Assembly (NCBI RefSeq): GCF_016918015.1
Contig: NZ_JAERMK010000022.1
Location: forward strand, 1 to 62,203
Direction of reading: 5' to 3'
DNA length: 62,203 nucleotides
Origin: Glycomyces sp. YM15
GTDB taxonomy: Bacteria; Actinomycetota; Actinomycetes; Mycobacteriales; Micromonosporaceae
A model generated the notes under the pieces. It searched no databases, was not told where the DNA came from, and saw only the letters and a list, made by a program, of their open reading frames with translations. Below are positions 1 through 9,321 of the stretch, one piece after another. The position numbers and the translations under genes were made by a program. Positions within the stretch are counted from its first letter, which is position 1; each line of letters begins with the position of its first letter.

Positions 1-110
1 AGAAAACGATCCGACAAGCTCAACCCGGCGGAAGCCTCCCACAGCGCCAAATCGAAGGCGACGATAGCCCAGAGGATGAAGATCCGACTCCCTAGCTCAC
101 CGAGACACGT

Positions 111-563
111 CTAATGCCGGGATAACGTCGGTAACCCATGGCGGTTCCCCCGGTGGTGTTCGAGTGCGAGGCGCTGGCGGCCGGTGGCGGTGAGGGCGAG
201 TCGGTCGATCCGCCAGGGCTGGTCGGTGCGGCAGTGCTGTTTGAGCCAGGCTCGGGCGAGCCGCTCGATTCGGTGGAGCTTCTCGCCGTCCACTGCGCCG
301 AGCGGGCCTCCGTACCGGTGGGATCGGCGGGTCTTGACCTCGCAGAAGACGACCGTGTCGGCGGAGCGGGCGATGAGGTCGAGTTCGCCGAGGCGGTGCC
401 GCCAGTTGCGGGCGAGGATCTGCATCCGGTCGCGTCGGAGGTGTGCTGCGGCGAGCCGCTCGCCGAGACGACCGAGCTGGTGGGGGCTGAGCCGTCTCAG
501 GTTCACGGTGGGTTCGGTGCGCGGCGGTGCGGGCGCGAGCGCGGTCGGCGCGGATCGGTTCAT
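111..563 (-). CDS. YraN family (UPF0102) endonuclease-like protein
   Basis: The 150-residue product carries the family signature: an N-terminal LGRLGERLAAAHL helix, then RNWRHRLGELDLIAR and VVFCEVKTRR, the E-x-D...E-V-K pattern of a Holliday-junction-resolvase-like PD-(D/E)xK fold. The family's role is unproven; a nuclease activity is inferred from the fold only. Its start codon overlaps the stop of the upstream M23-type gene (ATGA), so the two are almost certainly co-transcribed on the minus strand. In actinobacteria yraN usually lies beside comM and dprA, which would lie beyond the left edge. The ATG at 563 was chosen because the frame upstream of it is antisense low-complexity sequence. 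Confidence in the family is high. Confidence 0.88.
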   Translation of the reverse strand: MNRSAPTALAPAPPRTEPTVNLRRLSPHQLGRLGERLAAAHLRRDRMQILARNWRHRLGELDLIARSADTVVFCEVKTRRSHRYGGPLGAVDGEKLHRIERLARAWLKQHCRTDQPWRIDRLALTATGRQRLALEHHRGNRHGLPTLSRH

Positions 564-1114
564 CGGCGGGCCTCCGGCCTGCCGGGGCGGGGGAGGAGGC
601 GGACCTTGCCCATGCCGAAGAGCAGCATCGGGTCGAGGTAGAGCGGGCCGCGTTTGAGTCCGAGGTGGAGGCACGTGTGGCCGGGGCAGGAGGCGTGGCC
701 GGTCTGGAGGCGACCGATCGTCTGGCCGGCGGTGACGGTCTCGCCGGCGGCCACGAGCGGTTGGACCGGTTCGTAGGTGGTGCGGAGTCCGTTGTCGTGG
801 ACGATGCTGACGACGCCTCGTCCGGCGAGGTCGTCGGCGAAGACGACCGTACCGGGGCCTGCGGCGGTGACGGGGAGGTCCGCTCCCGCGGCGAGGTCGA
901 CGCCCCGGTGACCCGCCAGCCACGGTTCGGGCGGAGGGTCGAAGCGGGTGAGGAGGTCGAGGGCGCCGACCGGAGAGCGCCAGGGGCCGGATGCGGGGGT
1001 GTGCGGGGCGCCGGCCGGTTCGGCTCTGGTGATGGTGGGTGTGAGGATCGCGGCGGCGGCCAGGAGCGATGCGGTTATGAGACTGACGATCATTGCGTTG
1101 TGTAGTTGTCGCAT
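560..1114 (-). CDS. Exported M23-type peptidase-like protein
   Basis: This 184-residue protein has an N-terminal hydrophobic stretch at about residues 8-30 (signal peptide or anchor) followed by a LytM/M23 beta fold: HRGVDL at 69-74 (H69, D73), the GPGTVVFADD strand, and a C-terminal LHLGLKRGPLYLDP stretch. M23 enzymes are zinc endopeptidases that cut peptidoglycan cross-links outside the membrane. The last zinc motif is normally H-x-H; here it reads H-L-G (H150, G152), so one metal ligand appears lost and the protein may bind rather than cut murein. It lies divergent from rpsB and overlaps yraN by four bases. An alternative start at 1093 would shorten the signal region by seven residues. Confidence 0.8.
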   Translation of the reverse strand: MRQLHNAMIVSLITASLLAAAAILTPTITRAEPAGAPHTPASGPWRSPVGALDLLTRFDPPPEPWLAGHRGVDLAAGADLPVTAAGPGTVVFADDLAGRGVVSIVHDNGLRTTYEPVQPLVAAGETVTAGQTIGRLQTGHASCPGHTCLHLGLKRGPLYLDPMLLFGMGKVRLLPRPGRPEARR

Positions 1115-1318
1115 GACTCAATGCTGACGCTGGTGCCCGGTTTCGGCAACAGAAAGTTCTCCGGCTGTGGATAACGCTGTTCGCGTGGTCCTCACCTGCT
1201 CGGACGCTTCATCATGTATCGAATTTCTTGAGTCTTTCGGCGTGCGCGGCCCGCCCTGGCCGTCCATTGCGTCTGTCACTGCGGTCCACCGCGTTCGTGG
1301 TGCGCGGGCGGGCCTGAG

Positions 1319-1557
1319 TACACTGATCGGAGCGGTACGGAGCCTTTGTGCGCCGAACCGACTTCGCGCGCTCACCGCGGCCCGACCTCCATCGCACGTC
1401 CTTCAGGGGCGCACTGCGATGGGCGCGGTCCGGCCCTAGCGATCTCCCAGGTCCGGGACTTCCCGGTTGCAGATCGTCGGAGGCGAGCGCCAGGCGCGGG
1501 ACGCCCGGACTTCGGGCGCCTCCCGCGAATGAACCAGGGAACGAAAGGAACACAACC
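1319..1557 (+). promoter_or_regulatory. Possible rpsB promoter and long structured leader
   Basis: A TACACT hexamer at 1319-1324 could be the -10 element; no convincing -35 lies 17 bases upstream. If it is used, the rpsB mRNA has a leader of about 225 bases. The leader contains a strong hairpin, 1496-1507 pairing with 1513-1526 around a five-base loop with a two-base bulge, ending about 30 bases before the GTG. Ribosomal protein genes are often autoregulated by such leaders, but an S2-binding role here is inference. Confidence 0.35.
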
Positions 1558-2406
1558 GTGTCGGTTGTCACTATGCGCCAGCTCCTCGAGAGCGGCGTGC
1601 ACTTCGGTCACCAGACCCGTCGCTGGAACCCGAAGATGAAGCGGTTCATCCTCACCGACCGCAACGGCATCTACATCATCGACCTGCGCCAGTCGGTCGA
1701 CTTCGCGGTCAAGGCTCACGACTTCGTCAAGAACGTCGTCGCCGAGGGCGGCGAGGTCCTGTTCGTGGGCACCAAGAAGCAGGCCCAGGAAGCCGTGGCC
1801 GAGCAGGCCCAGCGCGTCGGGATGCCCTTCGTGAACCACCGCTGGCTCGGCGGCATGCTCACCAACTTCCAGACGATCCAGAAGCGCCTCATGCGCCTCA
1901 AGGAACTCGAGATCATCGAGGCCAACGGTGCGGCCAACCGCACCAAGAAGGAAATGCTCCAGCTCATGCGCGAGAAGGACAAGCTCGAGCGCACGCTCGG
2001 CGGCCTCCGCGACATGGAGAAGACCCCGGCCGCGATCTGGATCGTGGACACCAAGAAAGAGCACATCGCCGTCGACGAGGCCCGCAAGCTCGGCATTCCG
2101 ATCGTCGCGATCCTCGACACCAACTGCGACCCCGACGAGGTCGACTTCCCGATCCCCGGCAACGACGACGCCATCCGCTCCGTCGCCCTGCTGACCAAGG
2201 TCATCGCCGACGGTGTCGCCGAAGGCCTGCTGGCCCGCTCCGGCGGCCAGGTCGAGAAGGGCGAGGGCGAGCCGCTCGCCGACTGGGAGAAGGAACTTCT
2301 CTCCACCGACGCCGCCGAAGCCGCCGTCGAGGCCGCAGAGACCACCGAAGAGTCCGTGAAGGTCGTCGAGCCGTCCGGCGAGAAGACCGTCGAAGACGAG
2401 AAGTAA
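1558..2406 (+). CDS. rpsB: 30S ribosomal protein S2
   Basis: The product (282 aa) begins [20 protein letters not shown] and continues with the S2 signatures [22 protein letters not shown] and [11 protein letters not shown], then the [19 protein letters not shown] segment. S2 is added late to the 30S subunit and helps recruit S1 or shape the mRNA exit region. The GTG at 1558 is preferred over longer frames because AAAGGAA lies seven bases upstream and homology starts there. The last ~45 residues are an acidic tail ([20 protein letters not shown]), a common feature of actinobacterial S2. It is followed 11 bases later by tsf, the classic pair. Confidence 0.97.
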   Translation: MSVVTMRQLLESGVHFGHQTRRWNPKMKRFILTDRNGIYIIDLRQSVDFAVKAHDFVKNVVAEGGEVLFVGTKKQAQEAVAEQAQRVGMPFVNHRWLGGMLTNFQTIQKRLMRLKELEIIEANGAANRTKKEMLQLMREKDKLERTLGGLRDMEKTPAAIWIVDTKKEHIAVDEARKLGIPIVAILDTNCDPDEVDFPIPGNDDAIRSVALLTKVIADGVAEGLLARSGGQVEKGEGEPLADWEKELLSTDAAEAAVEAAETTEESVKVVEPSGEKTVEDEK

Positions 2407-2417
2407 GAAGGGGAGCA

Positions 2418-3230
2418 ATGGCCAACTTCACGATGGCTGACGTCAAGAAGCTCCGGGAAGCCACCGGCTCCGGGATGATGGACGTCAAGAAGGCCCTCGA
2501 AGCGGCTGACGGCGACTACGACGCCGCCCTTGAGGCCCTGCGCATCAAGGGTGCCAAGGACGTCGGCAAGCGCGCCGAGCGCACCACGGCCCAGGGCCTG
2601 GTGGCGCAGTCCGGCAACACGCTGCTCGAGCTGCTGTGCGAGACCGACTTCGTCGCCAAGAACGGCGCGTTCATCGAACTCGCCCAGACGCTGGTCGAGC
2701 TGGCCGACGAGGTCCGCCCCGCGGACTCCGAGGCGTTCGCCAAGGCCGAGCTGAACGGCAAGTCCGTCGCCGAGGTCGTCGCCGAGGAGTCGGTGAAGCT
2801 CGGCGAGAAGATCGCCCTCGGGCGCGTCGGCTCGCTCGAAGGCGATGTCGCGGTCTACATGCACCGCAAGGCCGCCGACCTCCCGCCGGCCGTCGGCATC
2901 ATCGTCTCGTACACCGGTGACGCCGAGGCCGCCCGCCAGGTCGGTATGCAGGCCGCCGCGATGCGTCCGAAGTACCTCACCAGCGACGAGGTCCCGGCTG
3001 AGATCATCGAGGCCGAGAAGCGCGTCGCGCTCGAGACCGCCAAGGAAGAGGGCAAGCCCGAGCGCGCCTGGGACAAGATCGTGGAAGGCAAGGTCAACGC
3101 CTACTTCCGTGACTTCGCCCTGCTCTCGCAGACCTCGGTCCTCGACAACAAGAAGACCGTGTCCCAGGTGCTCGCCGAGGCGGGCACCGAGGTCACCGGA
3201 TTCATCCGCTACGAAGTCGGCCTGGAGTAG
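2418..3230 (+). CDS. tsf: Elongation factor Ts
   Basis: At 270 aa this is a normal-length EF-Ts, the nucleotide exchange factor that ejects GDP from EF-Tu. The N-terminal UBA-like module reads [20 protein letters not shown] with [10 protein letters not shown]; the conserved core ETDFVAKN follows at about residue 75, in the region that contacts EF-Tu. The ATG sits behind a GGGGAG ribosome-binding site in the 11-base gap after rpsB, so both are translated from one message. A strong hairpin 50 bases after the stop separates this pair from pyrH. Confidence 0.97.
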   Translation: MANFTMADVKKLREATGSGMMDVKKALEAADGDYDAALEALRIKGAKDVGKRAERTTAQGLVAQSGNTLLELLCETDFVAKNGAFIELAQTLVELADEVRPADSEAFAKAELNGKSVAEVVAEESVKLGEKIALGRVGSLEGDVAVYMHRKAADLPPAVGIIVSYTGDAEAARQVGMQAAAMRPKYLTSDEVPAEIIEAEKRVALETAKEEGKPERAWDKIVEGKVNAYFRDFALLSQTSVLDNKKTVSQVLAEAGTEVTGFIRYEVGLE

Positions 3231-3280
3231 CGAGTAGCCCGCACGCGCGGACTACACTGGCTCCAGCCGTGAGCAAGGAA

Positions 3281-3306
3281 GGGGCGGCGGCTCAGGCCGC
3301 CGCCCC
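3281..3306 (+). terminator. Hairpin terminator after tsf
   Basis: A perfect 10-bp GC stem (3281-3290 with 3297-3306) closes a six-base loop. There is no U tract, as is common for actinobacterial terminators. A TACACT hexamer lies just upstream at 3253-3258; if it is a promoter for pyrH, the hairpin would sit in its leader. Confidence 0.65.
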
Positions 3307-3440
3307 GTTCCATGCCCGGGGAAAGCAGCCCCGGAACGCATCGCCGCCGCCGAGAGCGGCCGAAGCGAGCCGGGCCGGGCGCGGGCAGTACGGTCAACGG
3401 CAGCGCAGCCACCGAGCACACAGCAGAGCAGGGGAGTGCC

Positions 3441-4163
3441 ATGAGTCAAGACACGTATCGCCGGGTCGTGCTGAAACTGTCCGGTGAGGCCTTCGGCGGC
3501 GGCGCCGTCGGCGTCGACCCCGATGTCGTCCAAGCGGTCGCGCGGCAGATCGCGGCCGGTGTGGCCGCGGGGGTCCAGGTCGCGATCGTCGTCGGCGGCG
3601 GCAACTTCTTCCGCGGCGCCGAACTCCAGCGCCGCGGCATGGACCGCGCCCGCGCCGACTACATGGGCATGCTCGGCACCGTCATGAACTGCCTCGCCCT
3701 CCAGGACTTCCTGGAGAAGGAAGGCGTCGACACCCGCGTCCAGACCGCCATCGCCATGGCCCAGGTCGCCGAGGCCTACCTGCCGCTGCGCGCCATCCGC
3801 CACCTCGAGAAGGGCCGGGTCGTCATCTTCGGCGCCGGCGCCGGGATGCCCTACTTCTCCACCGACACCGTCGCCGCCCAGCGCGCCCTCGAGATCGGCG
3901 CCCAGGTCGTCCTCGTCAGCAAGAACGGCGTCGACGCGGTCTACACCGCCGACCCGCGCACCGACCCCAACGCGCAGCGACTCGACGACATCACCTTCGA
4001 TGAGGCCCTCAAGCGCGAGCTCATGGTCGTCGACCAGGCCGCCTTCAGCCTCTGCAAGGACAACGCCCTGCCGATGCTCGTCTTCGGCGCCGACGACGAC
4101 GGCAACCTCCGCCGCGCCATCGTCGGCGAACAGCTCGGCACCCTCATCCACGCCGCCGACTGA
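3441..4163 (+). CDS. pyrH: UMP kinase (uridylate kinase)
   Basis: This 240-residue enzyme phosphorylates UMP to UDP in pyrimidine synthesis. It has the amino-acid-kinase fold: [15 protein letters not shown] at the N terminus, [10 protein letters not shown] for phosphate binding, [17 protein letters not shown] for UMP binding, [19 protein letters not shown], then [10 protein letters not shown]. The ATG at 3441 follows AGGGGAG by a few bases; the frame is open further upstream but that part is terminator and spacer. It sits in the conserved order tsf-pyrH-frr-cdsA. Confidence 0.97.
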   Translation: MSQDTYRRVVLKLSGEAFGGGAVGVDPDVVQAVARQIAAGVAAGVQVAIVVGGGNFFRGAELQRRGMDRARADYMGMLGTVMNCLALQDFLEKEGVDTRVQTAIAMAQVAEAYLPLRAIRHLEKGRVVIFGAGAGMPYFSTDTVAAQRALEIGAQVVLVSKNGVDAVYTADPRTDPNAQRLDDITFDEALKRELMVVDQAAFSLCKDNALPMLVFGADDDGNLRRAIVGEQLGTLIHAAD

Positions 4164-4288
4164 TCCGCGCGGACGCCGGCCGCCCCCACGAAACCGGCCG
4201 CGTCCAATGACATCCACGCCACCGAGCCACGCCGCCGGGACGGTACGGTCAGAAGTGCTGTCAGGCCGCGAGAGAATGTGAGAAAGCC

Positions 4289-4846
4289 GTGATTGACGAC
4301 ACCCTCCTCGAAGCCGAGGAGAAGATGGAGCGGGCCATCGAGCACGCCAAGGAGGAATTCGCCGCCATCCGCACCGGCCGCGCCTCCTCTTCCATGTTCA
4401 ACCGGATCACCGTCGATTACTACGGTGCGCCGACCCCCATCCCGCAGGTCGCCTCCATCGCGATCCCCGAGCCGCGCATGGTGATCGTCAAGCCCTTCGA
4501 CGCCTCCCAGATGAAGGACATCGAGGACGCGATCCGCAACTCGAACCTCGGCGTCAACCCCTCCAACGAGGGCACCCAGCTCCGCCTGAACCTGCCTCCC
4601 ATGACCGAGGAGCGCCGCCGGGAGATGATCAAGGTGGCCAAGACCAAGGGCGAGGACGCCAAGATCGCCATCCGCAACGTCCGCCGCAAGGCCAAGGACG
4701 AGATCGGCAAGGCCGTCAAGGACGGCGAGGTCTCTGAGGACGAGGGCCACTCGGCCGAGAAGGAACTCGACGACCTCACCGGCCGTTTCGTCAAGAACGT
4801 GGACGAGCTCATGAGCTCCAAAGAGTCCGAGCTGCTCGAGATCTGA
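4289..4846 (+). CDS. frr: Ribosome recycling factor
   Basis: The 185-residue protein is standard for RRF, which with EF-G splits the post-termination ribosome. Recognisable segments are the first helix ([20 protein letters not shown]), [16 protein letters not shown], the [14 protein letters not shown] hinge strand region, and [19 protein letters not shown]. The GTG start at 4289 gives the usual N terminus MIDDTL. The stop overlaps the cdsA start by one base (TGATG), so cdsA translation is probably coupled to it. Confidence 0.97.
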   Translation: MIDDTLLEAEEKMERAIEHAKEEFAAIRTGRASSSMFNRITVDYYGAPTPIPQVASIAIPEPRMVIVKPFDASQMKDIEDAIRNSNLGVNPSNEGTQLRLNLPPMTEERRREMIKVAKTKGEDAKIAIRNVRRKAKDEIGKAVKDGEVSEDEGHSAEKELDDLTGRFVKNVDELMSSKESELLEI

Positions 4847-5772
4847 TGAACGCCCTTCCCGACGGTTCGCCCGGCCGTCGCCCCCACCCGTCGCCGGACG
4901 GGCGAGGGCCCGGCGCCGCCGAGACCGACCACGAGGACCGGGGGCCCAAGGCCGGCCGCAACCTGCCCGTCGCCATCGGCGCCGGCCTCGGCATGGCCGC
5001 GGTCGTCCTGGCCTCGCTCCTGATCTGGCCGCCCGCCTTCCTCGGCGTCGCCGTCATCGCCGTCGCCGTCGCCTGCTGGGAGACCGGCGCCGCGATGCGC
5101 AAGGGCGGCAGGAACGTCCCGGTGATCCCGCTGGCCGCCGCCGGCGCGCTCATCGTGGTCCTCGCCTGGTTCGGCGGCGCCACCGGACTGCTGCTCGGCA
5201 CCGCCGTCGGCGTGGCCGCCCTGTTCGTGTGGCGCCTCTCCGAAGGCGCCACCGGCTACCGCACCGACACGGCGGCCGCCGCGCTCCTGCTCGTCCAGGT
5301 CCCGTTCCTGGCCGGGTTCATCATGCTGCTGGCGACCGCCGAGAACGACGCCGCACGATGGATCGACGGCGCCGCCGCGCAGGTCATCATCGCGCTGTTC
5401 ACCGTCGTCTGCTCCGACACCGGCGGCTACACCGCGGGTGTCCTGTTCGGCCGCCACCAGATGACCCCGCGCATCAGCCCCAAGAAGTCCTGGGAGGGCC
5501 TCGGCGGGTCCGTCGTGGTCGCCGCCCTGGGCGGTTCGGTCACCCTTTGGTGGTTCTTCGACGTGCCACTGTTGTTGGGCGTGGCGTTCGGCGTGTGCGT
5601 GGCACTGGCCGCTACGTTGGGGGACCTGTCCGTCTCGCTGTTGAAGCGTGATCTCGGTATCAAGGACATGAGCAATCTCATTCCCGGGCACGGCGGCATC
5701 ATGGACCGGCTCGACTCGATCCTCATGGTCGCCCCGGTGGCTTACGTGTGGTTCCGTTACCTGCTCGGGTGA
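4846..5772 (+). CDS. cdsA: Phosphatidate cytidylyltransferase
   Basis: CdsA makes CDP-diacylglycerol from phosphatidate and CTP, the branch point of membrane phospholipid synthesis. The 308-residue product starts with ~40 polar residues, followed by about eight membrane segments. The CTP-transferase signature near the C terminus is intact: CSDTGGYTAGVLFGRH, SPKKSWEGLGG, GDLSVSLLKRDLGIKDMSN and PGHGGIMDRLDS. It begins one base inside frr. Codons after about 5560 are richer in G/T third positions than the first half, but the reading frame is intact. Confidence 0.96.
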   Translation: MNALPDGSPGRRPHPSPDGRGPGAAETDHEDRGPKAGRNLPVAIGAGLGMAAVVLASLLIWPPAFLGVAVIAVAVACWETGAAMRKGGRNVPVIPLAAAGALIVVLAWFGGATGLLLGTAVGVAALFVWRLSEGATGYRTDTAAAALLLVQVPFLAGFIMLLATAENDAARWIDGAAAQVIIALFTVVCSDTGGYTAGVLFGRHQMTPRISPKKSWEGLGGSVVVAALGGSVTLWWFFDVPLLLGVAFGVCVALAATLGDLSVSLLKRDLGIKDMSNLIPGHGGIMDRLDSILMVAPVAYVWFRYLLG

Positions 5773-5872
5773 TGTGTCCTGATTGGTGTATCCGTTGAAG
5801 GAGGACCCGGGGTGAATTCCATGATCCGGGGTTGGCGGGTTCCGGTCCTGTCATGCGAGACTAGGTCGTGAC

Positions 5873-7021
5873 ATGTCTGTAGCACTCACGTTGACCGAAC
5901 CGCGCCCCCGCAAGGCTGCGCCGCGACACCTCGCCGACCTCGATCTGGCCGGGTGCCAGTCCGTTCTCTCCGAGATCGGGCAGCCCGCCTTCCGCGCCAA
6001 GCAACTGCGCCAGCAGTACTTCGGCCGCCACGTCGGCGACGCGTCCCTCATGACCGACCTGCCCGCCGCTTCGCGCGGGGCCATCGGCGAGGCGCTGCTC
6101 CCGCAGCTGCTCAGCCCGGTCCGCGTCGACTCGTGCGATGACGGGAAGACCGTCAAGGCGGTGTGGCGCCTCTACGACGGCGCGCTGGTCGAGTCGGTCA
6201 TCATGGCCTACCCCGACCGCGTGACCGCGTGCGTGTCCTCACAGGCCGGCTGCGGCATGGCCTGCCCGTTCTGCGCCACCGGCCAGGGCGGCCTCGACCG
6301 CAACCTCACCACCGCCGAGATCGTCGACCAAGTGGTCGCCGCCGCGCGGATCGCCGAGGAGCGCGGCCTGGGACGGCTCTCGAACATCGTGTTCATGGGC
6401 ATGGGCGAGCCGCTCGCGAACTGGGCCCGCCTCAAGAGCGCCCTGCGCCTCATCACCGAGCCGGTGCCCGACGGGATCGGGCTCTCCGCCCGCAACATCA
6501 CCGTCTCCACCGTCGGCCTCGTGCCCACCATCAAGAAGCTCTCGGAGGAGGGGCTGCCGGTGACGCTGGCGGTCTCGCTCCACGCCCCCGACGACGAGTT
6601 GCGCGACGAGCTCGTCCCCATCAACACCCGCTGGAAGGTCGCCGAAGTGCTCGACGCGGCCTGGGAGTACGCTCGGGTGACGAAACGTCGTGTTTCGATC
6701 GAGTACGCGATGATCAGGGACGTCAACGACCAGCCTTGGCGGGCGGACCTCCTCGGGAAGCTGCTCGCGGGCAAGCTCGTGCACGTCAACCTGATTCCAT
6801 TGAACCCGACTCCGGGAAGCCGCTGGGACGCCAGTCCCAAGCCGGTCGAGGCGGAGTTCGTACGGCGGCTGCGGGCCGCGGGTGTGTCCACGACGGTGCG
6901 CGATACGCGCGGCCAAGAGATCGACGGCGCCTGCGGGCAGCTGGCCGCTTCGGTCCGGGAGGCCGGCACGCCCGGCCGCGCCGGAGCGAAGCCGCTCGGC
7001 GCCTCTGGCACCGAGGATTAG
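5873..7021 (+). CDS. rlmN: Dual-specificity 23S rRNA/tRNA (adenine-C2) methyltransferase
   Basis: This radical SAM enzyme (382 aa) methylates C2 of A2503 in 23S rRNA and A37 in some tRNAs. The iron-sulfur motif C-x3-C-x2-C is at C127, C131 and C134 ([17 protein letters not shown]); [14 protein letters not shown] and GSRWDASP follow, and the C-terminal [14 protein letters not shown] supplies the methyl-carrier cysteine. A TAGGTC hexamer (5862-5867) lies five bases before the ATG and no ribosome-binding site is seen, so the message may be leaderless. It stands 100 bases after cdsA. Confidence 0.96.
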   Translation: MSVALTLTEPRPRKAAPRHLADLDLAGCQSVLSEIGQPAFRAKQLRQQYFGRHVGDASLMTDLPAASRGAIGEALLPQLLSPVRVDSCDDGKTVKAVWRLYDGALVESVIMAYPDRVTACVSSQAGCGMACPFCATGQGGLDRNLTTAEIVDQVVAAARIAEERGLGRLSNIVFMGMGEPLANWARLKSALRLITEPVPDGIGLSARNITVSTVGLVPTIKKLSEEGLPVTLAVSLHAPDDELRDELVPINTRWKVAEVLDAAWEYARVTKRRVSIEYAMIRDVNDQPWRADLLGKLLAGKLVHVNLIPLNPTPGSRWDASPKPVEAEFVRRLRAAGVSTTVRDTRGQEIDGACGQLAASVREAGTPGRAGAKPLGASGTED

Positions 7022-7042
7022 GCGGAGAAGGGTGGCTGGGTA

Positions 7043-9232
7043 GTGGCGAGTCATGGTGACCGGTTCCGGCGCCGGGCGTTGAGCCGGGGCTACAAGGTCG
7101 ACGAGGTCGACGCGTTCCTCGACCGTGTCGAGGCGACCCTCGCCGGGGAGCCGGTGGGCAGCCCCGTGTCGGCCGACGAGGTCGACGACGTCGTCTTCAG
7201 AGTCCGCTTCGGCGGCTACGACGAGTGGCAGGTGGACGTCTACCTCGACCGGGTCGCGCGCCAACTCGCCGAGCTCGAGGAGCGCGGCGTCCTCGGCACC
7301 GCCCCCGCCCCCGACTACGGGAAGGCCGAGGTCAACTCGGCGCCCGCCCCGCCGATGCAGGCGACCCCGGGCGCGCGACGCGCCCCCGAACCCCAGGCGA
7401 CGCAGGTCATCCCCGCTGCGACCCAGGCGATTCCCGCGCACGAGGTGATGGCCGCCCGCGAGATGGCGTCCCCGCCCCCCGCCCCCGAACCCGTCGGCCG
7501 CGGACGCGGCGCCGCGCGCGCCGCTGCGGCCCCGCCCGACAGCGAGGGCTTCGGCGACCTGCGCGGCGGTGACGACGAGGGCTTCGGTTTCCTCGCCGGT
7601 CCCCCCGACGACGACTACGACGACCCGTTCGCCAAGCGCGGCGGAGCGAACCGCGGTGCGGGCCAGGACTTCGGCCGCGGCGGCCCGAACGACTTCGGCC
7701 CCGGTCAAGGCGAGTTCGGTCCCGGCCAGGGCGAATTCGGACGCGGCGGCCAAGGCGAGTTCGGTCCGGGCCAGAGCGACTTCGGGCGCGGGCAGGGCGA
7801 ATTCGGTCCGCCCCGCGACGACTTCGCCCAAGGTGACTTCGGTCCGGGCCAAGGCGAGTTCGGCGGCCAGCGAGGCCCCAACGGCGGCAGCGGCTTCGGC
7901 CCGCGCGGCGGGACTCCCGAACCGGGCGGCTTCGGCAACGAGTACGGTGCCCCCCGCGGGCCCGAGCCCGTGCGCGGCGACTTCGCCCCGCCCACGCAGG
8001 CCGTGCCGCGCGCCGGGATGCCGATGCACGACGGCCCGCAGGCCGGTCCGATCCCGCACGGCGCCACCGAGCAGCTGCCGCTTCAGTCCGACCCGCGGCG
8101 CGGGGGCTTCGCGCAGAACGACGTTCCCGGCGGCCCGTTTAGCCAGAACGACGGCCCGGCCGGATTCGGCCCCGGTGAGGGTCCGGGCGGTTTCGCCCCG
8201 AACGACGCCCCCGGCGGTTTCGGTCAGAACGACGCGCCCGCCTACGGTCCCGGTGACGCCCCAGGCGTCTACGGCCAGGGCCGGCGGTCCGCTCCCGAGC
8301 CCGCCCCCGGGTTCGGCGCGGCCTACGACGACGAGTTCAGCGACACCGGGAGCCGCCGCGGCGCGCCGCAGCCGCCGCCGATGCAGCAGCCGCCCATGCA
8401 GGGAGGCCACCAGGGCCCGCCGTCCGGTGCGATCCCGCAGGCCGGTCGCTACAGCCAGCCCGAACCCGAGCCGATGCCGCCCGCGGCGCCCACCCAGGCG
8501 ATCCCGCAGAACCTTGTGAACGGCATGGGGCAGAACCCGGTGGGCCGCCCCGAACCGCAGCAGTCCGACCCGTACGGGGCCCCTCGTGGCCGCGAATACG
8601 GGCAGGGCGGCTTCGGCCAGCAGCCGCCGCAGGAGGACACCGGATACGGTCGCCGCGCGGCCGCACCGAGCCCGCCGATGCAGCAGGGCTTCGACCGCGT
8701 CCCGCAGCAGCACGAGCCGACGGGCGGCTTCGGCGCCCCCGCCGGTCCGCCTCCCGGTCCCGCCGAAGGCGGCTTCGGCCAGCAGCCGCCGCCGCCCGTC
8801 GAGCCCGTCGGTGGCGGGTTCAGCCAGCAGGGCGCCCCGCGCGGTGCGGCGACCCCGCCGGACTTCGGCCGTCGCAACCCGTATGAAGGACGCGGCTTCG
8901 AGGCCCCCAGCCGCCATGGCCGCGAGGAGATGACGACCGAGATGCGGGCGTCCGACTCCCCGTTCACCCCGGACGACGTGCAGCGCCTGGAGCAGATGCG
9001 TCGGGCCTTCCAGCCGCGCCGCTTCGGCTCGGGCTACGACCCCGGCCAGGTGGACCAGATGTTCGACGCGGTCTCCGCGGCGATGACCGGGCGCAACCCG
9101 GTCCCGCTCTCGGACCGCGAACTCGACACGAGCCAGTTCTCCCTGGTCCAGGGCGGGTACTTCGAAGCCGAAGTGGACTCGGCGCTGCGCGAGGTGCGCG
9201 AGATGTTCGCCCGCCGCGGCATGATGCACTAG
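7043..9232 (+). CDS. Large low-complexity protein with DivIVA-like modules at both ends
   Basis: The 729-residue protein begins at a GTG with two DivIVA/antigen-84-type modules: residues 8-30 (RRRALSRGYKVDEVDAFLDR) and 51-72 (VFRVRFGGYDEWQVDVYLDR). Two similar units close it: about 656-678 (RRFGSGYDPGQVDQMFDAV) and 698-720 (SLVQGGYFEAEVDSALREV). DivIVA modules bind curved membrane and mark poles and septa in actinobacteria. Between them lie some 560 residues rich in Gly, Pro, Gln and Phe with no predicted fold, including FGPGQGEFG repeats. A role in polar growth or septum organisation is inferred from the modules only. It follows rlmN by 21 bases and ends at a bidirectional terminator. Confidence 0.85.
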   Translation: MASHGDRFRRRALSRGYKVDEVDAFLDRVEATLAGEPVGSPVSADEVDDVVFRVRFGGYDEWQVDVYLDRVARQLAELEERGVLGTAPAPDYGKAEVNSAPAPPMQATPGARRAPEPQATQVIPAATQAIPAHEVMAAREMASPPPAPEPVGRGRGAARAAAAPPDSEGFGDLRGGDDEGFGFLAGPPDDDYDDPFAKRGGANRGAGQDFGRGGPNDFGPGQGEFGPGQGEFGRGGQGEFGPGQSDFGRGQGEFGPPRDDFAQGDFGPGQGEFGGQRGPNGGSGFGPRGGTPEPGGFGNEYGAPRGPEPVRGDFAPPTQAVPRAGMPMHDGPQAGPIPHGATEQLPLQSDPRRGGFAQNDVPGGPFSQNDGPAGFGPGEGPGGFAPNDAPGGFGQNDAPAYGPGDAPGVYGQGRRSAPEPAPGFGAAYDDEFSDTGSRRGAPQPPPMQQPPMQGGHQGPPSGAIPQAGRYSQPEPEPMPPAAPTQAIPQNLVNGMGQNPVGRPEPQQSDPYGAPRGREYGQGGFGQQPPQEDTGYGRRAAAPSPPMQQGFDRVPQQHEPTGGFGAPAGPPPGPAEGGFGQQPPPPVEPVGGGFSQQGAPRGAATPPDFGRRNPYEGRGFEAPSRHGREEMTTEMRASDSPFTPDDVQRLEQMRRAFQPRRFGSGYDPGQVDQMFDAVSAAMTGRNPVPLSDRELDTSQFSLVQGGYFEAEVDSALREVREMFARRGMMH
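7680..7870 (+). repeat. In-frame repeats coding for GEFGPGQ-type units
   Basis: Imperfect coding repeats of about 21-30 bases give roughly eight copies of [D/E]FG(P/R)GQG-type units inside the DivIVA-module protein. The repeats keep the reading frame and are a likely site of length variation between strains. Confidence 0.7.
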
Positions 9233-9246
9233 CCCAGACGACGAGG

Positions 9247-9280
9247 AAGGGGCGGGCCCGCGATCGCGGACCCGCCCCTT
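9247..9280. terminator. Bidirectional terminator between convergent genes
   Basis: A 10-bp perfect stem (9247-9256 with 9271-9280) encloses an inner palindrome. It lies between the DivIVA-module gene on the plus strand and the small membrane protein gene on the minus strand, so it can serve both. Confidence 0.75.
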
Positions 9281-9321
9281 CGTGTTCGAGGCCCGGTGCG
9301 CGCCGCGCCCCGGGACGGCGC

